From: JAHEDT01 sp963825615
Lineage (GTDB): Bacteria; Desulfobacterota; Desulfuromonadia; Desulfuromonadales; BM103
Length of the DNA stretch: 64,000 bases
Assembly: GCA_963825615.1 (NCBI GenBank)
Contig: CAWGTV010000003.1
Span: 124,001-188,000 of the forward strand
Reading direction: 5' to 3'
A program made the translations under genes and the position numbers. Within the stretch, counting starts at the first letter, position 1. Every line of letters begins with the position of its first letter. The notes under the pieces were generated by a model that was not told where the DNA came from, did not search any database, and saw only the letters and a list, made by a program, of their open reading frames with translations. Below, in pieces: positions 58,332-64,000 of this stretch.

Positions 58332-59411
58332 TTATTGCGGCAGGTTGAGTGCAACCTTTGAAGCGGGTGACAACGATTTCAACTTTGCCAGCCGATCCTC
58401 TGCAGAGAGCTCACCAAGGATCTTTGCTTCAGCATAAAATTTCTCCAGGTCGTCATCAGCCTGACGCAATAAAGACTGGAAGGCGGGAACCAGGTCAAAA
58501 TAGGTCGCAACGGAAGATAAACGAGCGTTATTCAGGCCACGCTGCATCCACGCATCAAACCCCTTGAAGCCGCTCCAACTGGCCTTTAGAGACTCGTAGT
58601 CGTCAAAAGACTGTTGCAATCGCTCCGTCTTGGCAAGGCGTTTTTTTTCATCCTCCATAGTGGACGCGTAAATTTTGGCCAGATCAGTACGGGTTTGAAT
58701 GAGCAGTTTGTAAAACGTTGCCGATCGCTCTTCACGGAGGAGATAAGCTTGCCAGAGTTCGTCTGTACCGGAATGTTGCAGCCAGCGACGCAGCCCTTCC
58801 ATTTCTACCGTTTTGGCAAACGACTCGTTAAAAGGAGTATCGTTTGGGACGTAAATGACCTGATGCGCCATTTCATGAAAGAGCAGTGCTGCAAGCCGAA
58901 TGTCATCATTGGTCAGAAAAGTATTCAGGACCGGGTCATCAAACCAGTTGAGCGTTGAGTAGGCCTGGACACCGTAGACATCCACGTCAAAACCACGGGC
59001 AGAGAAATCCTGGGCCGCAGTCCGTGCCGCCGCTTCATCAAAATAACCATGATAGGTCACGCAGCCGGCGATAGGATAACACCACTGCTTCAGTTCGAGA
59101 GAGAGCTCGGGGGCAACAACCAGGTTCCAGACTGCGTAGGGGCGGCCGAGGTCGGCATATTTACGGTAACTTCCGGTATCAGGCAGATGCAGCGAGACAA
59201 CAGCAAACTCGCGCATCATGACAACTTTGGACAGTTGTTCACGAACGGCCTGCGGCTCAGTCTCATGTTCGAGAATTTCGTCGATCGGCCTGGCGCGTGA
59301 TAACAGGGTCCACTGCCCCACGGCGCATTGCCACAGATACGCACCATCATTGCAGCCACTCAAGAGCAAAAGACTGGCAAGCAAAATTGACCTGGAAAGG
59401 TATCGTCTCAT
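58332..59411 (-). CDS. zinc aminopeptidase-like lipoprotein (PF10023 type)
   Basis: 359 residues from ATG 59411 (MRRYLSRS); the frame runs to 59468 but that part is not family-like. Signal peptide with lipobox LLLSGC. The metal motif is ALLFHEMAHQVIYV (HExxH) near residue 190, followed by FNESFAKTVEMEGLRRW with the third zinc ligand. YGVQAYSTLNWFDDPVLNTF is a strong family signature. It is called a putative aminopeptidase; the true substrate is unknown. Anchored in the periplasm. Confidence 0.88.
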   Translation of the reverse strand: MRRYLSRSILLASLLLLSGCNDGAYLWQCAVGQWTLLSRARPIDEILEHETEPQAVREQLSKVVMMREFAVVSLHLPDTGSYRKYADLGRPYAVWNLVVAPELSLELKQWCYPIAGCVTYHGYFDEAAARTAAQDFSARGFDVDVYGVQAYSTLNWFDDPVLNTFLTNDDIRLAALLFHEMAHQVIYVPNDTPFNESFAKTVEMEGLRRWLQHSGTDELWQAYLLREERSATFYKLLIQTRTDLAKIYASTMEDEKKRLAKTERLQQSFDDYESLKASWSGFKGFDAWMQRGLNNARLSSVATYFDLVPAFQSLLRQADDDLEKFYAEAKILGELSAEDRLAKLKSLSPASKVALNLPQ

Positions 59412-59484
59412 GGCTGAGGTCACTGTGTTCAGATTAAACCATTGGCTGTCCGCATGGATTTTCAGCAATCCGCTACCGGTCGGG

Positions 59485-60015
59485 TCAGGGTTTGGAGTTA
59501 CTTTTTACAGCGCAATTATTCTCAAAATTAATCAGCCAAGCCTTGGTCGTGGTACCATCGCCAGAAGAATACTGGCCTATACTGCCATCGGCATTAACAA
59601 CACGGTGGCATGGCACAAACAAGGGAAAAGGGTTAGATGACATGACCCTGCCAACAGCTCGGGCCGCCATCGGCGAACCAACTTTTGCGGCCAGTTCACC
59701 ATAGGTGACAACCTGTCCGAAGGGCACTTCACCCAACGCCAGATGAACTTTACGAGCAAAATCAGAGAGGGCTACATCCGCAAACTGCACAGAAAAAAAC
59801 TGGCGTTCACCGACAAAATATTCCCTCAATTGATCCAACCAATTCTCGATCAACGGCACAGAAGCTTGTTTTGCCGTCGGATGCAACCGCTTGATTTCAG
59901 CTGCAACATCTTGAGAAGAGCGCTTAAAGCATACTCTGAGCAGAGCGTCCCCCCTGACTACGATAGCAACGGCTCCCTGCTCGCATGATATCATATTCCA
60001 CAATATGTTTGTCAT
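59485..60015 (-). CDS. ogt: methylated-DNA-[protein]-cysteine S-methyltransferase
   Basis: 176 residues. The methyl-acceptor Cys is in PLFVPCHRVVNADGS (PCHRV). Helix-turn-helix segment VTYGELAAKVGSPMAARAVG precedes it. The N-terminal domain is short, as in Ogt. It repairs O6-alkylguanine in DNA by transferring the alkyl group to itself. The stop of murJ... is upstream: the ogt ATG lies 4 bases from the murJ stop, so both are co-transcribed. Confidence 0.95.
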   Translation of the reverse strand: MTNILWNMISCEQGAVAIVVRGDALLRVCFKRSSQDVAAEIKRLHPTAKQASVPLIENWLDQLREYFVGERQFFSVQFADVALSDFARKVHLALGEVPFGQVVTYGELAAKVGSPMAARAVGRVMSSNPFPLFVPCHRVVNADGSIGQYSSGDGTTTKAWLINFENNCAVKSNSKP

Positions 60016-60018
60016 CTG

Positions 60019-61611
60019 TCAGCCTTTTCGTAAAGGACGTGAAAACCTGTTCAAGACAATGGCCCAGGCCTGGCGCATCTCATTGATACCAAATAACCAT
60101 AGGCTGGCAAAATATACCAAACCTCCGGCGACAACGGCTACACCGAGCAGCACAAAACGTACACCGAAACTCCCTGGAGTCAACCAGTCGACCTGGTTGA
60201 TGATCAATATTACGATGAAGGCCATTGCAGTGAGGCCTGGAAGCATGCAGACAAAGGTTCGCCATATTAAGGCAAGGCCAAGGTCTCCCAGTCGCCGTGC
60301 AAGCAGCAGCATGAGCACGATGGCATTAAATATCGATGAGATTGTCAAGGCAAGTGCCAACCCGGCATGTCCCATGATTCTCATCAGGAGAAGACCAGCA
60401 GTGACGTTGACCAGAAGTGTCCAGAAAGAGACCAATACCGGGGTGCGGGTGTCTTTCATTGCATAAAATGACGGCACGACAACCCGGCTGATGCCAACGA
60501 AGAGCAACCCGGGGGCGTACCAGGTCAAAGCGAGAGCGGCCTGAGAGACATCAAAGGCACTAAAGTTTCCACGCATGAAGAAGAGGCTGTACACCGCCTG
60601 GCTGCAAAGGATGAGTCCCAATGCCGCCGGTATGGTCACCAGCAGGATCAGAACCAGGGCAAACCGCAGCGACTCACGAAAACCTGGCTGGTCGTCGACC
60701 ACAGCCTGTCGGCTCATGGTCGGCAAGACCGCCTGAGCGAGGGAGACGATGAAAACGCCCTGGGGGAACTCAAACAAGCGTTGACCGTAGTAAAGCCACG
60801 AGACACTCCCTTCTTGCAGGAACGACGCGAGCAGGCGCGTAACCACGACATTGATTTGATAGATGGCGACTCCGAGGATTCCCGGCAGCATGAGTCGGGC
60901 CACCCTGACAACAGCCGTGTGACGGAAATTGAAATCCAAGCGCAGGTCAAAACCGTGCCGATAGAGTACGGGGATTTGCATGGCAAACTGAGCCACTCCT
61001 CCGACAAGGACTCCGCAGGCCAGTGCAGTGATCGGTTGTTCCAATCTTGGGGCCAAAACGAGAGCTGAAGCGATCATGGCAAGATTCAAAAGGACCGGGG
61101 ACAAAGCTGGCAGCAGGAAGTGCCCGGAAACATTTAGCACTCCGGCGAACAGAGCGACCAGACTGACAAAAAAGATATATGGGAACATCAGCCTGTTGAG
61201 CAAATCCGTCAGTGCCAATTTCCCGGCATTACCGATAAAACCATAGCCAACGGCTTTGACCAGCCAAGGTGAGGCAAGCACACCGACCAGGGTTACGCAG
61301 GCCAACACCAGTAACAGCAGCGTCCAACAGATACGAACAACCTGGCGAGCCTCTTCAGCACCTTCACGTTGCAAAACATCAGTAAACGTTGGCACAAAAG
61401 CGGCGGTAAGAGACCCTTCGGCAAAAAATCTCCGCAAAAGATTGGGGATAGTAAAAGCGACAAAGAAAGCATCAGTCACCATCCCGGCACCGAATACCGC
61501 AGCGACAACCACATCACGCAACAAGCCAGCAACCCGGCTTGCCATGGTTGCCATGGTGAGGATTCCGGCCGCCCTGGCGATTTTTTTCTTTTCCAGGTTC
61601 GCTTTAGACAT
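60019..61611 (-). CDS. murJ: lipid II flippase MurJ
   Basis: 530 residues with 14 predicted helices. AAGILTMATMASRVAGLLRDVV at the N-terminus, AFFVAFTIPNLLRRFFAEGSL and FVPTFTDVL are the MurJ/MviN signature. Conserved Arg residues in the central cavity are seen in SRVAGLLRD and IPNLLRRF. It moves lipid II across the inner membrane for peptidoglycan synthesis and is essential. The start at 61611 has a weak site. Confidence 0.96.
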   Translation of the reverse strand: MSKANLEKKKIARAAGILTMATMASRVAGLLRDVVVAAVFGAGMVTDAFFVAFTIPNLLRRFFAEGSLTAAFVPTFTDVLQREGAEEARQVVRICWTLLLLVLACVTLVGVLASPWLVKAVGYGFIGNAGKLALTDLLNRLMFPYIFFVSLVALFAGVLNVSGHFLLPALSPVLLNLAMIASALVLAPRLEQPITALACGVLVGGVAQFAMQIPVLYRHGFDLRLDFNFRHTAVVRVARLMLPGILGVAIYQINVVVTRLLASFLQEGSVSWLYYGQRLFEFPQGVFIVSLAQAVLPTMSRQAVVDDQPGFRESLRFALVLILLVTIPAALGLILCSQAVYSLFFMRGNFSAFDVSQAALALTWYAPGLLFVGISRVVVPSFYAMKDTRTPVLVSFWTLLVNVTAGLLLMRIMGHAGLALALTISSIFNAIVLMLLLARRLGDLGLALIWRTFVCMLPGLTAMAFIVILIINQVDWLTPGSFGVRFVLLGVAVVAGGLVYFASLWLFGINEMRQAWAIVLNRFSRPLRKG

Positions 61612-61718
61612 GTTATTTTCGCCCGCGCTTACACATTATTATTTATTAATCCTTATTTCAATATTCATAACATATTTAAATTAAACGCTATTTTTTTATA
61701 GATTGGAATCTTTTTATC

Positions 61719-61747
61719 TTGACTGAGCCTTCGCCGAATGTTATAAA
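61719..61747 (+). promoter_or_regulatory. sigma-70 promoter for rpsT
   Basis: TTGACT (61719-61724), 17-base spacer, TATAAA (61742-61747). Near consensus, as expected for a ribosomal-protein gene. A second -10-like TATAAT lies at about 61757. Confidence 0.8.
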
Positions 61748-61799
61748 ACTGACGCTATAATAAAATCACATGTAAGAAACAGCACCGGAGGAAATAACA

Positions 61800-62072
61800 G
61801 TGGCAAATCACAAATCAGCAGAAAAACGTAATCGTCAAAGCAAAATCCGCAATGCCCGCAATACCCATATTCGCTCCACCATGCGTAGCTATGTTAAGAA
61901 ACTTCGCATAGCCATTGCCGATGGTGACATGGAGACCGCAAAAGCTGTCCTTGAAAAAGCTGTTCCTTACATCGACAAGGCTGCCAGCAAGGGCGTCATC
62001 CACAAAGCGACGGCAAGCCGTAAAATCGGCCGCCTGGCAAAACTGGTCAACACGACAGAAGCCACCGAATAA
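61800..62072 (+). CDS. rpsT: 30S ribosomal protein S20
   Basis: 90 residues from GTG 61800 with CGGAGGAAA 7 bases upstream. ANHKSAEKRNRQSKIRNARN at the N-terminus is diagnostic. All-helical and basic; binds 16S rRNA near the 5' end. A GTG start is typical for this gene. Transcribed against holA, with a shared terminator. Confidence 0.98.
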   Translation: MANHKSAEKRNRQSKIRNARNTHIRSTMRSYVKKLRIAIADGDMETAKAVLEKAVPYIDKAASKGVIHKATASRKIGRLAKLVNTTEATE

Positions 62073-62096
62073 AAAACTTTTGGAGTTACACTTATC

Positions 62097-62132
62097 AAGG
62101 GGAGTGCCTGTAGCAGGCAGCTCCCCTTTTTT
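62097..62132. terminator. terminator after rpsT, overlapping the holA stop
   Basis: AAGGGGAG-T-GCCTG and CAGGC-AG-CTCCCCTT pair around TAG with a small internal loop, followed by six T. The A-rich left side lets it also work for holA. Confidence 0.88.
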
Positions 62133-63132
62133 ACATTTTACCCAGGGCTGCAATCTCGAGGGCCAGTTTCTCCATATGCATCTTCGGTTCACTGCCTGAG
62201 GATTTCAGTGCCAGATCCGTCATCAAAAACAGGTTGAACACGTGGCGGTAATGTTGGCTGTTAAACCTGCCGGCCTGCTGCATCAACCCTTTGAGAAAAA
62301 ATGGGCTGACGCCAACCAGCTTCGGCAAGTCGTTCTGAGGTGTTTTTTTGGCCATCAATTCGCTGAGTTTCCACATCTGTCGAAAATGTCTTGTCATCAT
62401 GGCCAGCACCATCAACGGTGCCTGTCCTTCTGCCAGGAGCCGGTCAAGGAGATGCAGGGCGGTCGAGCAGTCCCCCTGGCCTAAAGCATCGGTCAAATCA
62501 AACACACTCTCAACGCGGGTATCAGAAACGATTGCAGCGACATCGTTCTCATCGGCGAGGTCACGTTCACCCAGGTAGCCGACGAGCTTTTCCAATTCGC
62601 CCTGCACTTCGACCAGATTGGTCCCGACTCTTTTACAGAAAAGCTTGAGCCCCCCTCCGGTGAAAGTCACATTGTTGCTTTTGGCAAGATCACGCACAAA
62701 TGAAGGCAACTGGTTGTCATAGATCTTCTTGAATTCGTAGACTGCCCCATTTTTTTTAAGCACTTGATAAATCTTGCGGCGTGCATCTATTTTTTCTGCT
62801 GTCATCAACAGCACAGTTTCAGGAACCGGGTCTTCGATATAAGACAGCAAACCATCAAGCTGATCTGCTGACGCTTCATGTATATGTTTGATGATAACAA
62901 GACGGCGCGCGGAAAAAACAGGATAGGTTCTGGCCTGATCGACAACTTCAACAGCCTTGAAATCACGCCCATGGAAACGGGTCAGGTTGAAATCACGGTT
63001 TTCAGGAAGAACTGTAGCGTTAAGTATGGCCTGCAAGCCCTCTTCGATAAAGAAAGATTCCTGACCATAAAGTAAAATCAGACCGGGGACGGATCCGGCC
63101 TTGATGATATTTCGCAACTCACGCAATGACAT
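62131..63132 (-). CDS. holA: DNA polymerase III delta subunit
   Basis: 333 residues. SVPGLILLYGQESFFIEEGL at the N-terminus (degenerate ATP site), RRLVIIKHIHEASADQL and the C-terminal collar VFDLTDALGQGDCSTALHLL are typical of HolA. It opens the beta clamp within the clamp loader. Ordered after leuS and lptE, a common arrangement. No strong ribosome site; it follows lptE by 13 bases and is probably coupled. Confidence 0.94.
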   Translation of the reverse strand: MSLRELRNIIKAGSVPGLILLYGQESFFIEEGLQAILNATVLPENRDFNLTRFHGRDFKAVEVVDQARTYPVFSARRLVIIKHIHEASADQLDGLLSYIEDPVPETVLLMTAEKIDARRKIYQVLKKNGAVYEFKKIYDNQLPSFVRDLAKSNNVTFTGGGLKLFCKRVGTNLVEVQGELEKLVGYLGERDLADENDVAAIVSDTRVESVFDLTDALGQGDCSTALHLLDRLLAEGQAPLMVLAMMTRHFRQMWKLSELMAKKTPQNDLPKLVGVSPFFLKGLMQQAGRFNSQHYRHVFNLFLMTDLALKSSGSEPKMHMEKLALEIAALGKM

Positions 63133-63145
63133 GGTCGTAAACGAT

Positions 63146-63654
63146 TCAGAAACCGTTCAAGAGGCTGGCGTAGATATCTTCCGCAAGCCGCTGGGCAGCC
63201 TGGCGGGCAGCCAAACGCTCACCCTCGAGTTGCAGGTTCTTATTGACTGTGGCCAGATAATCTTCATTGCGCGTGCAGGCTCCCCTGCCATAGAATTTCG
63301 CTATTCCCTTTACGAACCAGACGTGCGGCAATAGTCATGGTGGCCCGATAATCAGTAATGCGATCTGTTGAACCGTAGGCAAGAGCAGTACTGGTGAAGT
63401 CCTTTACCTCGCCGGCCAGAAAAACTTCTGCCAGTTCAGGATTTTCAGTCAACTTGACCAGCCTAGATCTGGAAAGTTCAGCAACCATGGCATCGGTCAT
63501 GTAATTCTCCAGATAGGGTTCCGACGTCTGATTGACAAATAGATCGATGTAGAGGTTGCGGGCATCGCCACCGACCCAATGATCAGAAGAAGCGGGAGCG
63601 TGGTAACCGCACCCTGTGAGTAGAAAGAAGAATGAACATAGCGATGATACGCAT
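63146..63654 (-). pseudogene. lptE: LPS-assembly lipoprotein LptE, two frameshifts
   Basis: ATG 63654 lies 5 bases after the leuS stop and reads MRIIAMFILL. One base too many at 63619-63635 (CTTCTTTC region) breaks the frame before the lipobox LLTGCGYHAP. The middle frame holds NLYIDLFVNQTSEPYLENYM, LSRSRLVKLTENPELAEVFL and TDYRATMTIAARLV. One extra G in GGGG at 63282-63285 breaks it again; the last part is TRNEDYLATVNKNLQL to ASLLNGF. Order, lipobox and place between leuS and holA identify LptE, the plug of the LptD pore. It is essential in most Gram-negatives, so sequence error is likely. Confidence 0.88.
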
Positions 63655-63659
63655 GAGCT

Positions 63660-64000
63660 TTATCCCACGACGACATTGACAAGGCGACCCGGTACAACGA
63701 TCACCTTGCGAACAGGCTTGTCCTCAATAAACCTCAGAACATTGGCATCCGCCAAGGCCGTTGTCTTGACAGCCTCATCATCAGCATCGGCAGGTACACT
63801 CACTTTACCACGGACCTTACCGTTAACCTGCACCACAATCAACAATGTATCCGCAAGCAGGGCATTTTCGTCCCAGACCGGCCAACCTCTTGCCTCGAGT
63901 GAGTCGGCGTGACCAAGAGTCTGCCACAACTCTGCACAAATGTGCGGAACAAAAGGGGACAGTAAGCGGATAACTGTCTCGACGGCCTCGCGCACGACTT
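63660..64000 (-). CDS. leuS: leucyl-tRNA synthetase, C-terminal end
   Basis: The last 113 or so residues of a gene that continues past the right edge. The anticodon-binding domain is seen in LLSPFVPHICAELWQTLGH, and the C-terminal domain in VQVNGKVRGKVSVPAD and IEDKPVRKVIVVPGRLVNVVV, which ends LeuRS proteins. It charges tRNA-Leu. First gene of the leuS-lptE-holA set. Confidence 0.96.
   Translation of the reverse strand, partial: VVREAVETVIRLLSPFVPHICAELWQTLGHADSLEARGWPVWDENALLADTLLIVVQVNGKVRGKVSVPADADDEAVKTTALADANVLRFIEDKPVRKVIVVPGRLVNVVVG

Noticed and set aside
1..64000. tRNA, rRNA, CRISPR array, insertion sequence or prophage
   Set aside because: No TTCRA-type tRNA arm with a fitting clover leaf, no spaced direct repeats, no transposase or phage gene was seen.

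Overview
The window (about 57% GC by eye) is chromosomal housekeeping DNA of a Gram-negative bacterium. It encodes outer-membrane and periplasm proteins (Pal, MlaA, LptE, ExbBD-type genes). A delta-proteobacterial, Desulfuromonadales/Geobacter-like host is my inference. It rests on the leuS-lptE-holA order next to rpsT, sigma-54 promoters in front of glnBA and a two-component operon, a TAXI-type binding protein, a c-type cytochrome lipoprotein and a SelW-like selenoprotein gene. I saw no phage, transposon, CRISPR array, rRNA or tRNA.

Layout. 0-5 kb: the end of an alpha-glucan phosphorylase gene, a small Cys-containing protein, and tesA divergent from ybbA-ybbP. 5-10.3 kb: rhodanese, an EamA exporter, a 51-residue zinc-ribbon protein, a polar amino-acid ABC transporter (binding protein, permease, ATPase) and azlCD. 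10.4-11.4 kb: a short-chain dehydrogenase preceded by a SelW-like gene whose 11th codon is an in-frame UGA; ordinary ORF calling misses it. 11.6-19.7 kb: a DCC-family redox protein, a single-domain response regulator, thioesterase, CDF exporter, hemolysin-III protein, arginase beside a TIGR00300-type ornithine-catabolic gene (frameshifted), EamA and DUF1460 genes (frameshifted) and a DEDDh exonuclease. 20-27 kb: a TAXI binding protein, a serine hydrolase with an N-terminal duplication and MlaA in one direction, then small genes, a second exonuclease and an Old-Yellow-Enzyme homologue. 27-34.5 kb: a Vut_1 transporter, hrpB, a second hemolysin-III protein, small membrane/lipoproteins, cytochrome c, YaeQ and an ABC-F ATPase.

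34.8-42.6 kb: Pal, then a tightly overlapping minus-strand operon. In order of transcription it encodes a coiled-coil lipoprotein, two different L,D-transpeptidases, an unknown exported protein, a membrane histidine kinase, an NtrC-type response regulator, a LysM-NlpC/P60 hydrolase and a small membrane protein. A near-consensus -24/-12 promoter with an upstream palindrome precedes the first gene, so the operon probably activates itself through its own sigma-54 activator. I consider this and the SelW-SDR pair the two most interesting systems here.

42.9-64 kb: YkgJ-type and RRM proteins, a GAF-containing chemotaxis transducer, phosphofructokinase, ExbB/ExbD, a HIT protein, a phosphoesterase, malic enzyme fused to a phosphotransacetylase domain, threonine synthase, glnB-glnA behind a sigma-54 promoter, Nudix and DUF2148 proteins, an SH3-protein pseudogene, ADP-ribosylglycohydrolase, a zinc aminopeptidase-like lipoprotein, Ogt, MurJ, rpsT, holA, lptE and the end of leuS.

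Sequence quality matters here. At least ten single-base indels, several of them in short homopolymers, break otherwise well conserved frames at about 16.06, 16.16, 18.21, 18.43, 18.69, 40.12, 41.70, 48.62, 63.28 and 63.63 kb. Two fall in lptE, an essential gene in most Gram-negatives, which points to read or assembly error rather than gene decay. The SH3 gene near 57 kb also carries two substitution-type stops and looks truly dead.
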